A program made the translations under genes and the position numbers. Source: Methanobrevibacter sp. (GTDB taxonomy: Archaea > Methanobacteriota > Methanobacteria > Methanobacteriales > Methanobacteriaceae). From it: a DNA stretch of 33,463 nt. The stretch spans positions 1-33,463 of the forward strand of contig NZ_JAUNXR010000007.1 of assembly GCF_030539665.1 (NCBI RefSeq). Direction: 5' to 3'. Shown in pieces: positions 15,142-22,472 of the stretch. The notes under the pieces are model-generated. The model worked only from the letters and a program-made list of their open reading frames with translations, was not told the origin of the DNA and made no database searches. Positions within the stretch are counted from its first letter, which is position 1, and each line of letters opens with the position of its first letter.

Positions 15142-15588
15142 ATGGAGTATAATGATAGTAACTTGAAGGATGAAATAATAAAAAACAGCAAACTGAAGAC
15201 ATGCATAAACAAGTATGATGAACTGCTTGAAACCTACGGCTCAGAACTCAACAACATAAAGAACAACATAAACGAAGCCCTATTCAACGAATACCTGATA
15301 ACAATAAAATCCAGAATAAACAAGCAGACCAGCATAGTCAGAATAGTGCAGAAAGACAACAGAAATAGCTATTTCATCCCAATATTTACAGATGAATTCG
15401 AATACATAAAAGGAATAGAAACATTTGAATTTGAAGAGGAGATAATCGACGAACCATACATCACAACAATACATGAATTCATAGACATTGCAAAAAACGA
15501 CCCGAACCTTAAAGGACTCATAGTAAACCCCCACAACCAGGATTTCGCAATAGACATGGACTCAGTTCTTGAATATGATGAGAAATAA
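15142..15588 (+). CDS. SseB-like protein (paralog 4)
   Basis: 148 residues, charged helical N-terminus, then ITIKSRINK, NSYFIPIFTDEFEYIKG and NLKGLIVNPHNQDFAID. Most similar by eye to paralog 3. GTGAT lies just upstream of the ATG. Forty bases before paralog 5 in the same direction, probably one transcript. Confidence 0.72.
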   Translation: MEYNDSNLKDEIIKNSKLKTCINKYDELLETYGSELNNIKNNINEALFNEYLITIKSRINKQTSIVRIVQKDNRNSYFIPIFTDEFEYIKGIETFEFEEEIIDEPYITTIHEFIDIAKNDPNLKGLIVNPHNQDFAIDMDSVLEYDEK

Positions 15589-15628
15589 TTAATAAACATA
15601 AGTCACTAATAATTAAAGTAGTGATTAT

Positions 15629-15949
15629 ATGGAAATAAACAATGAAGAATTTAAAGAAATACAGTTATTTTGTCCAACATATCCAATAGGAGAGGATATG
15701 AACTTTGTAGCCTTCGGAGATGAAAACGATTTTAAAATCCCAGTATTTACAAACCATGAAAGCTATAAGGAAGGATACAAATACCTAAAACTAGATGAAC
15801 AGGAACAGGAATACAACCTGTACACAACCAAAATGAACTTCTTTATCCAGCTAGCTGCAAACGATCCTGGATTTACCGGACTGATTGTAAACCTTCCGGA
15901 AGACAAGATGATTCTCGATAAAGAGAAACTTTTGAGTTTTATAGACTAA
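15629..15949 (+). CDS. SseB-like protein (paralog 5, short)
   Basis: 106 residues; lacks the charged N-terminal helix of the other paralogs and begins directly with the core: FKIPVFTNHESYKEG, then FTGLIVNLPEDKMIL. The usual NP is NL. GTGAT precedes the ATG. It ends before a hairpin shared with the convergent helicase gene. Confidence 0.68.
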   Translation: MEINNEEFKEIQLFCPTYPIGEDMNFVAFGDENDFKIPVFTNHESYKEGYKYLKLDEQEQEYNLYTTKMNFFIQLAANDPGFTGLIVNLPEDKMILDKEKLLSFID

Positions 15950-15990
15950 AAAAAGGTTTTTTAAATAGCTAGCCTGAAAAACTAGCTATT
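15950..15990. terminator. Bidirectional hairpin between SseB-like and helicase genes
   Basis: AATAGCTAG (15964-15972) pairs with CTAGCTATT (15982-15990), nine perfect base pairs. On the minus strand the stem includes the helicase stop codon and leads to TTTAAAAAACCTTTTTTT. On the plus strand it follows the SseB-like stop by 15 bases, with a weaker T content. Confidence 0.55.
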
Positions 15991-18900
15991 GCAAATAAAC
16001 TTGAAATCACAGTCGTTGCACTTATATGTAACGTTCCTGTCGAACTCCTCGCTTTTTATTTTTGAAACGTTTTCCTTGGTTTTGCTTATGTACTCGGCTA
16101 TTTCATCATCTGAAATGTCCACAACAACCAAGTCCCCAGATTCCACAAAGTAGACTCCTGCCCTTCTGACGTTTTCATACTTGGAATCAAGATTCAATGC
16201 ATAGAGATAAAGTTTTAGCTGGTCCTTATAGTACTCTATTTTTTCCGGATTTTCAAGCATTGTGTTCTTATAGTCAATAATGGTTATTTCACCATCCTTT
16301 TCATAGATCAAGTCAATGCTTCCAATGATGTTGTGGCCCTTTTCAATTATGCTGAAACCGTATTCTGACTCAAGAAGCTTCACGTCACCAATATTATCAT
16401 AGAAGCCATAAATGCTGTCCCTGAACTTTTCAAAGGATTCATTGTCCTTTTGAATGTTTGATGTGCTGTTGAAGATTTCCTCGATTATGGAATCTATTTC
16501 CTCCTTTCCAACATCGGGCTTTTCGATTTTTTTAAGGTTTATCTTGTTGAAGGCATTGTGAATGGCGCTTCCAAGACGTATCCTGTCGTTTTCAGAGACC
16601 TTGAACTTCCAGTCATAGAGAAGATGGTATTTGAACGGACAGTCCTCGTAGGTCTTTAGACTTGTGTAACTTGCATTCAGAACCTCCAAGTCGCTTTTAG
16701 CATAGACTGACTCGCATTTCCTAACGGCATCATAATCCAAGGGAATAATATGGCCATTGGCTGTCAGGTCCTCAAACAATGGATGAACATCACTCAAAAA
16801 TGAGAAGTAGGCCACATCCTGGGCACGTGTAATGGCCACATATAGAATCCTAAGCTCCTCCAGGTCATGATAATACTCATCGGGCTTTTCCAGATTTGCC
16901 TTATACTCCAAACAGTCATTTGGAGTGTAGTATGTGTATCCAGGGAAAATATAATCCTTCTGGGAAGGGTCCTCGAATTTCTTTGGAAACTTATCCAACT
17001 TGATTGACGGGATTATGACAATCGGAAACTCCAGACCCTTGGATTTGTGGATTGTCATTATCTGAACTCCGTCATCAGCGCTTGCAGGATTGGAATCCCA
17101 TTTATCGACATTTGACTGGAGGAATCTGAAGTAACCAACAATATCCGTATTGTCCATGACGTTTTCAAAGTTATAGATTGACTCGCTGATTACTGAGAAA
17201 TCATTTAGGGATTTTGAATTGTTGACTTTGAACAATCCTGTAAGCTCCATAATATCGTAGAATATGTCAAGAACGGTCTTGTCCTCACTGTTTTTATCCA
17301 CAAATTTTATGAGCCCATCAATGTCTTCTAAAAAGTTATCCGCACCTATTTGACTTCTAAGATAATCCAGCTTGTCCACCAAACCCAAATCCACCAGTTC
17401 ATTGTTCTTAAGGGCCAACTCACCTACATAATCAAGCTTGGAATTGCAATATTCCACATCCCCTTCCTTTTTGAACTTTTGTTTCATTCTCTCAAGATTA
17501 TTTGATATAATCATTCCAACGTTTCTGGATACAATGGCTTTAAGGTCTTCAAGCTTACGGAAGAATTCCCTGTCTTCATCATTTTCAATCATTGTCAAAT
17601 CGATTTTTGGAGCTGGAACCTTTTCGAAAAGCTCCTCCAGCATTTCATCGGTTCTGTTTTTCCCGAAAGCGCTTTTGTCATTGAATATTGCTGAGAATTT
17701 TTTGATTGTTGTTTTTTTGCCGACTTCCCTCTTATAGATTTCCTTTATTGTTTCAAGGGCTTTCTCCTCATATTCGTCCTGAATGGTTTTAAGCATCCCG
17801 ACTGTTTCATCGGACAATTCCCATAATGTGGGTTCGAATGTCTCTCCTGTAAATGCCCTTAGGTTAAGCCAGTCCTTCTCCCATTTGGTCAGATGATATG
17901 GCTTGAATGGCTCCGGAAGAACATAATGAAGCAGGGTGATGAAAGACCTTACGTCGTCACTTTCAAAAAGGTTTGAGAAATTCTTGATTTCATATGGAAT
18001 TTCCTCATCCTCAAACAGTTCTGTCAGATTTTTAGGGGTTTGGCCCTTAAGGGATCTAAATAGGATAGCTATGTCGGAATAATTCTCTATCTTGTTGTTC
18101 TCCTTAAGGTTTTTGATGAATTCCACTATATTGTATGCCTCTTCAACGTTATCCTCGCTTACTGTGTAGTAATTGTTGCTGTCAAATTCACGGTTGTAGG
18201 TCATGTTCTTTTGGGAACCTTCCCCACGCCTGTCCTTAATGAACTCCTCAGTAAGGTTGACGACATTTGCAGTAGAGCGGTAATTAACGTCAAGAGATAT
18301 TACATGACCGTTGTAGTTGTTAACCAACTCTTCAAAATAATCAAAGAGCGCTCCCCTAAATCCATAAATGCTCTGGTCAACATCTCCCACAACGGTGAAG
18401 CTGTCTGCAGACTGCAGAAGAATCTCAAAAATATAATACTGTACAGGATTGGTATCCTGAAACTCGTCAATCAGAATGTTCTTGTAGTCTGTATCTGGAT
18501 GCTTTTCCAAAAACTCCAAAGTCTTGATCTGCAGGGTATCGTAATCAACAAGATAGTTCTTATCCAGCAGATTAAGGTATTTCTGATAGGCTTTAGCTAT
18601 CTGGAGATATCTTGAATTGTGCCATGAATCCTTGAACTCCTCATTGTTTACAACTTCCTTGTAGGGAAAACCTTCAAATGAATTCTTTCTAACGAAATCT
18701 ATATATTCCCTGGATACTGGCCTGTTTGAGGAGATATAATTCACCAGCTTATCGCTGTCAACCTTGAAAGTTGAATATTCGCCAAACTTATCAATAACAT
18801 CACTAATGGAACTGTTGGAAATGTAGGATTCGTTTTTAAAACCTAAATAAGGCTTATGCTTCTGTATAAAAAGAGTCTTTTTCTGTGCATAGTCATCGTC

Positions 18901-19248
18901 CAGGATTTCATATGCAAAATTGTCATATTTCTTAAGCAGATCATGACAGAAACCATGGATAGTTGAAATCTGCATCTTGTTGATGGTTTCAACATCAATG
19001 TCTTCAGCAAGACGGCTTTTAAGCTCTTCGGTAGCTTTTCTTGTAAATGTGATTACAAGCAATGATTCTGGAGCTACTTTCTTTTCATTGAGCAGGAACT
19101 TGACCCTTTCCGTAAGCACACGAGTCTTTCCTGAGCCTGGGCCTGCCTCGATTATTAGAGGATCCTTGCCGTCATAGGTTACGGCCTTCTGCTGATTTTC
19201 ATTTAAGCTGAATTTCCTTTCCTGAGTTTCATTTGAAGTTATTGGCAT
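15982..19248 (-). CDS. UvrD/PcrA-type DNA helicase fused to AddB-like Fe-S PD-(D/E)XK nuclease
   Basis: 1088 residues from ATG 19248 (MPITSNETQE), the natural start for a UvrD fold; an in-frame extension to 19392 runs into the duplicated flank and is rejected. Helicase motifs in order: Walker A AGPGSGKT (35-42), DEFQDTNP, VGDVDQSIYGFRGA, TIHKSKGLEFP, LYVAITRAQD. The C-terminal 250 residues form a RecB-family nuclease: GSAIHNAF, GSIDLIYEKDG...IIDYKN, QLKLYLYAL. A lone Cys (EDCPFKY) plus CNDCDFKFIC (C-x2-C-x5-C) match the AddB/Cas4 4Fe-4S pattern. A one-chain AddA-like machine for double-strand-break end resection or foreign DNA degradation is likely. It stands alone; a TATA-like AATATTATA lies about 25 bases upstream. 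Confidence 0.88.
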   Translation of the reverse strand: MPITSNETQERKFSLNENQQKAVTYDGKDPLIIEAGPGSGKTRVLTERVKFLLNEKKVAPESLLVITFTRKATEELKSRLAEDIDVETINKMQISTIHGFCHDLLKKYDNFAYEILDDDYAQKKTLFIQKHKPYLGFKNESYISNSSISDVIDKFGEYSTFKVDSDKLVNYISSNRPVSREYIDFVRKNSFEGFPYKEVVNNEEFKDSWHNSRYLQIAKAYQKYLNLLDKNYLVDYDTLQIKTLEFLEKHPDTDYKNILIDEFQDTNPVQYYIFEILLQSADSFTVVGDVDQSIYGFRGALFDYFEELVNNYNGHVISLDVNYRSTANVVNLTEEFIKDRRGEGSQKNMTYNREFDSNNYYTVSEDNVEEAYNIVEFIKNLKENNKIENYSDIAILFRSLKGQTPKNLTELFEDEEIPYEIKNFSNLFESDDVRSFITLLHYVLPEPFKPYHLTKWEKDWLNLRAFTGETFEPTLWELSDETVGMLKTIQDEYEEKALETIKEIYKREVGKKTTIKKFSAIFNDKSAFGKNRTDEMLEELFEKVPAPKIDLTMIENDEDREFFRKLEDLKAIVSRNVGMIISNNLERMKQKFKKEGDVEYCNSKLDYVGELALKNNELVDLGLVDKLDYLRSQIGADNFLEDIDGLIKFVDKNSEDKTVLDIFYDIMELTGLFKVNNSKSLNDFSVISESIYNFENVMDNTDIVGYFRFLQSNVDKWDSNPASADDGVQIMTIHKSKGLEFPIVIIPSIKLDKFPKKFEDPSQKDYIFPGYTYYTPNDCLEYKANLEKPDEYYHDLEELRILYVAITRAQDVAYFSFLSDVHPLFEDLTANGHIIPLDYDAVRKCESVYAKSDLEVLNASYTSLKTYEDCPFKYHLLYDWKFKVSENDRIRLGSAIHNAFNKINLKKIEKPDVGKEEIDSIIEEIFNSTSNIQKDNESFEKFRDSIYGFYDNIGDVKLLESEYGFSIIEKGHNIIGSIDLIYEKDGEITIIDYKNTMLENPEKIEYYKDQLKLYLYALNLDSKYENVRRAGVYFVESGDLVVVDISDDEIAEYISKTKENVSKIKSEEFDRNVTYKCNDCDFKFICNS

Positions 19249-19641
19249 GGTAAAAGTTATGTCTAAACTATAATATTTATGTTGCCATATAATAGGAAAA
19301 AATAGTTTATAGTTCCTTAGCAAATTTTTATAACTAATTAAGACCATCAGGTTAGCTGGAAGAAAAAATATAAAATAACTGAAACATGACAAAATAGAGT
19401 AAAAAAATCATTTAAGGTAAATGAAAACATTATTGATGCGAAAACAAAAAAAATCTTGATACTCTCCTAAAAATATGCTAGAACCCTTGAAAATGCTAAC
19501 TAAGTGATTAGGACCACATCAAGAACTATAAAACTTTCTCCAGATTGTAAAAAAAAGAAAAATATGGGGAAAAATGTTTTATGAAACTCAAAATTGAATT
19601 ATTATTGATTTCCCAAAAAAATATGATGAAAATTGATAGAT
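19249..19641. other. Gap between helicase and HEPN partner gene; 3' flank of right duplicated copy
   Basis: No gene. It holds the helicase promoter at its left edge (minus strand AATATTATAG near 19270). From about 19305 it matches 828-1105, so the duplication endpoint lies only about 60 bases from the helicase start. Confidence 0.6.
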
Positions 19642-19992
19642 TTAAAAATGCCTTAAGCAGAAATTTGCCATATAAAATGAAGGCAGAATGTTATTCTCTT
19701 TTGCAAAACCCTCCATTTTATGATAAACCTCATACCAAAGATCTTGTCTAACCCTATAATCAAAATCAGGAATTTTTATAACAAACCATGGAAGATATGC
19801 ACCATCCCAGAAAGGCTCATATTCCACATGCAGACCTCCGAATTCGTGAATGATTCCTTCTAAAAAGTTTTTAAGTTGAGCAACTCCTTCTTTTATGTAA
19901 ATTTTCCACTCATCAAGTAGACTTTCAACATTGAACTGATTGAATTTTGTGTAATCCTCCAACGGATTCTCCAGTTTCCTAATTTTCTCCAT
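19642..19992 (-). CDS. Unknown 116-aa partner of HEPN-like gene, right copy
   Basis: Intact paralog of the 1106-1456 gene. Two adjacent ATG codons occur (19995 and 19992); alignment with the left copy and the seven-base distance from GGAGG favour 19992, giving 116 residues and a one-base overlap with the HEPN stop (TGATG). The first 78 and last 21 residues are almost the same as in the left copy, but the stretch RVRQDLWYEVYHKMEG (about 80-96) is different. Family not recognised. Coupled to the intact HEPN-like gene; likely antitoxin or co-factor by position only. Confidence 0.72.
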   Translation of the reverse strand: MEKIRKLENPLEDYTKFNQFNVESLLDEWKIYIKEGVAQLKNFLEGIIHEFGGLHVEYEPFWDGAYLPWFVIKIPDFDYRVRQDLWYEVYHKMEGFAKENNILPSFYMANFCLRHF

Positions 19993-20450
19993 CATATTTC
20001 CTCCCTGAATTTTAAATTTTCAAATATCTTCATTCCCTTTGAAATAACTTCATTAACGTCATTTAATGTTATGTTTCCACATAAATTGTAGTCTGCATCC
20101 TTTCTCATTACAAACATATTCTTTAAAATGGATGATAACTCGCGAAACAATAAACTGCGATTTGGTGGAACCATCTTTGCAACGTCCCATAATCCTTCAT
20201 AAACTATTCTATGCTCGCTCTTATTTTTCTTGTTAATCATCCTTCTTGAATCAATGTCAAAGACCCTTGTTTTAATACCATATTTTACATCTAGCCACTC
20301 CTTGGCATGATTGAAGCAGGCATAATAAATCCTGTTAATGACAGTTCTATAAATGCACTGAAAACTTATTTCATCAACTCTCAAATCTCCAGCATCCAAC
20401 ATAACCTCTCCTAAAAAGAAGAACTGATTAAAATCAAAATAAGATTTCAT
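19992..20450 (-). CDS. HEPN-like protein, right copy (intact)
   Basis: 152 residues, all helical in appearance. The motif YRTVINRIYYACFNHAKEWL matches the 'R..YYA.F..A' helix typical of HEPN proteins, and MRKDADYNL resembles the R..ADY end of the fourth helix. The strict R-x4-6-H ribonuclease motif is not obvious; the closest pair is Arg and His in NRIYYACFNH, seven apart. HEPN proteins are often RNase toxins paired with a small partner. The gene is coupled to the 116-residue partner. Compared with the frameshifted left copy it differs mainly in a patch after MVPP (NRSLLFRELSSI). Fold call is moderate; toxin role is inference. Confidence 0.65.
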   Translation of the reverse strand: MKSYFDFNQFFFLGEVMLDAGDLRVDEISFQCIYRTVINRIYYACFNHAKEWLDVKYGIKTRVFDIDSRRMINKKNKSEHRIVYEGLWDVAKMVPPNRSLLFRELSSILKNMFVMRKDADYNLCGNITLNDVNEVISKGMKIFENLKFREEI

Positions 20451-20904
20451 AATAGAACTCTCCTTGGAAAGGCCTCATTTTTATGATTACTTATAAACAC
20501 TCACATTCACCATTTCATTGAATAAAACTGCAGCACTACAGGTAGAGAATACTATATGCAACTTCATATTAAATGATTCTGCAAGTGCATAAACATGCAT
20601 TTGTTAAAAAACATATAAAAACATTTCTGCCACTCTCAAACAAAAACAATACTTTACAAACAAGTAAATATTTCCATATCCAAACAATTCCCAAAAAATC
20701 GCTATAACAACCAAATGCCACCATAAAATATTAATATTCCAGTACCGTAGCAGAGAAAAACAATTATATTATTCACAACATTAGGGAAAATAAGTTAAAT
20801 CCAATTCATTTGAGGCCGAACCTTATGTAGTACAATTCAGAATCCGGATTCAAGTCCAGATAAAAAACCCCCATCTAATTTATGAATGATTTTGCCATAG
20901 GTAT
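20451..20904. other. Intergenic region: HEPN promoter, duplicated 5' flank, unique stretch
   Basis: The part up to about 20702 matches the left copy's upstream flank. From 20703 it is unique, with a 12-base palindrome GAATCCGGATTC at 20840-20851 and no gene. Confidence 0.5.
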
Positions 20905-21168
20905 TCAATAGCTGGATTCTATTATGAAATCCATCAATGTCTTGATATCCTCCGGAACGTTGCGCTCCTCTACATCGAATCCTACCTTATTCCTTTGATT
21001 AAGGTATTCTTGAGCAGCAGTTCTGCTCATGAATTTAATGTCTTCAAAATTCATGACAACCTTTTCTGCATTTCCTTTTTCAAGGGCGTTAAATAAATCT
21101 TCAATCTTGTTTCTTGATCCCAAATCCTCATTAATTTCCTTTTGCAATAATATTTCCTTTACTTCCAT
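20905..21168 (-). CDS. STAS-like protein (DUF4325-type)
   Basis: 87 residues, soluble. The sequence KVVMNFEDIKFMSRTAAQEYL followed by an acidic turn and NVPEDIKTLMDFI fits a short STAS-like fold of the DUF4325 kind, in which a strand ends in 'DF..i.f.s...a.ef'. A strong GGGGTGAT site precedes the ATG by three to four bases. It follows the HIRAN gene by 40 bases on the same strand, so an operon with HIRAN and J-domain genes is likely. STAS-like proteins usually act as regulatory or binding modules; role unknown here. Confidence 0.6.
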   Translation of the reverse strand: MEVKEILLQKEINEDLGSRNKIEDLFNALEKGNAEKVVMNFEDIKFMSRTAAQEYLNQRNKVGFDVEERNVPEDIKTLMDFIIESSY

Positions 21169-21208
21169 TATATCACCCCATTTTTAAAACAAACCTTCAA
21201 AAAAGACA

Positions 21209-21598
21209 TTATTCCTTGAGAAAGATGTCCACCATGATGTCAACGCTGTCATAGTCACCATGCCCGATTGTGTTTATCCTGCCGTAGAGCATCTTTCCAC
21301 TGTCCATGAGATTTGACAGTATTGTGTTGTGCTTTCTTGGAACGTAGCCTATTTTTTTGCCCTTATGAAGCATCATAATAGCTTTTTTGTCGTGCTCGTT
21401 GTTGGCTTCCCTCATGAGGCGCACGTCATTTCCCTCTTCCAGCTCGTCCACTATCGAATCCTCGAATATGTAGTAATAGCTGCCTGCAACATAAACCCTT
21501 ATCAGGAATATGTCCTCAAGAAGGGATGCTATCTTTCCGCTGTTGTGAATCAGCTTGATGGTTGTGGCCATTTCTGAGTCTACCTTCTGTAGGGACAT
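21209..21598 (-). CDS. HIRAN-domain protein
   Basis: 129 residues made almost entirely of one HIRAN domain: RVYVAGSYYY, LEEGNDVRLMREANNEHDKKAI, and KKIGYVPRKHNTILSNLMDSGK. HIRAN domains bind the 3' ends of single-stranded or damaged DNA in HLTF-like proteins and also occur alone in prokaryotes. Its ATG follows immediately on the TAG of the J-domain gene with no gap, so the two are coupled. DNA binding is the expected activity; the biological role is unknown. Confidence 0.82.
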   Translation of the reverse strand: MSLQKVDSEMATTIKLIHNSGKIASLLEDIFLIRVYVAGSYYYIFEDSIVDELEEGNDVRLMREANNEHDKKAIMMLHKGKKIGYVPRKHNTILSNLMDSGKMLYGRINTIGHGDYDSVDIMVDIFLKE

Positions 21599-22357
21599 CT
21601 ATTCACTCTCCAGTTCCATCTCTTCCACACGGGTTTCGTAATATTCGATTTCTTCCTTGTATCTGCTTATGAGGTCCTTCAGGGAGTTTGTGTATTCTTC
21701 AATAGCTGACTCGTCCTCAAGGAGATCTATCTTGTTGTAGGGATATTCTTCCTTGTATTTTTCTATCTTTTCCTTGATTTTGTCTATCCTTTCCTGATAA
21801 TAGCTTTCGTCAAGCTCATCCTGCATTTCGTCGTCGTCTATTATGGAGTATATCATCCTTATGGTTTCGATGTCTCCACTTTTGAATGCGATGGTTGCCT
21901 GATTGAACAGTGTCTTTTCATGGTCTGAAACGTCGTCATTCAAATCTGGATGTAGGGCCATGATTATCCTTCTGAAGTTTGACTTCAGCTCCCTTGTCTC
22001 TTCCGCTGTAAGGAATACTGTTTCCCCTTTGAATGAGTTTTCAAACTCCTTCTGCTGAGCCTTGAGGCTCTCCTCATATTGTTCAAAGAGGATTTCAAGC
22101 TGGAAGTTGATTTCATTCATGTTTACGTCTTCCCCATGGTTCATCTTGGATTGTATCATCTGAACCTTCTTTCTTATCTTGTTTAGCTCTATTTCAAGCC
22201 TGTAGACCTCTATTTCAAGAAAGCCGAAAAGGGAAATGTATTTCTGTTCTATCCTTGGACCTATGTGATTTACCAATTCCTCATATTCAAAAAGAAGCGT
22301 TGACAGCTGGTCCTTAAACTGGGAATTGTCTGTCTTAACCGGAACATTAATTGTCAT
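21599..22357 (-). CDS. J-domain protein with flanking coiled coils
   Basis: About 252 residues from ATG 22357 (GTG 22360 also possible; transcription should start near 22362, so the mRNA is leaderless). Residues 45-110 form a long charged coiled coil. A compact J-domain follows: ELKSNFRRIIMALHPDLNDD with the HPD motif at about 136-138, then a helix FNQATIAFKSGDIETIRMIY. The C-terminal 65 residues are again coiled coil. J-domains recruit and stimulate Hsp70; this is not DnaJ itself, as the Gly/Phe and zinc regions are missing. First gene of the J/HIRAN/STAS-like operon. Confidence 0.8.
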   Translation of the reverse strand: MTINVPVKTDNSQFKDQLSTLLFEYEELVNHIGPRIEQKYISLFGFLEIEVYRLEIELNKIRKKVQMIQSKMNHGEDVNMNEINFQLEILFEQYEESLKAQQKEFENSFKGETVFLTAEETRELKSNFRRIIMALHPDLNDDVSDHEKTLFNQATIAFKSGDIETIRMIYSIIDDDEMQDELDESYYQERIDKIKEKIEKYKEEYPYNKIDLLEDESAIEEYTNSLKDLISRYKEEIEYYETRVEEMELESE

Positions 22358-22384
22358 CACCTAATATAATATTCACGTTCAAGG

Positions 22385-22393
22385 TATATAAAA
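22385..22393 (-). promoter_or_regulatory. TATA box of the J-domain operon
   Basis: Minus strand TTTTATATA, centred about 27 bases before the expected start at about 22362. Confidence 0.55.
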
Positions 22394-22472
22394 TGTGTGT
22401 AAACAATTATGAGAAACTATTTTTTAACAAACAAACATATTATTAGATAACTAACTAATAACTAGGTGTTTT

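Larger units (their letters stand above)
19305..20702. repeat. Segmental duplication, right copy (HEPN/partner module)
   Basis: Homologous to about 828-2168, same orientation. Includes both genes, both flanks and the promoter region; the two copies align with substitutions and a few indels, the largest in the 3' flank. This copy has both reading frames intact. Confidence 0.85.

Noticed and set aside
19249-19392. N-terminal extension of the helicase (48 extra residues)
   Set aside because: It reads into the duplicated non-coding flank, is hydrophobic and unlike UvrD N-termini, and the ATG at 19248 has a suitable promoter.
20840-20851. 12-base palindrome GAATCCGGATTC
   Set aside because: Single occurrence, downstream of a gene, no T-run and no partner site; could be chance.
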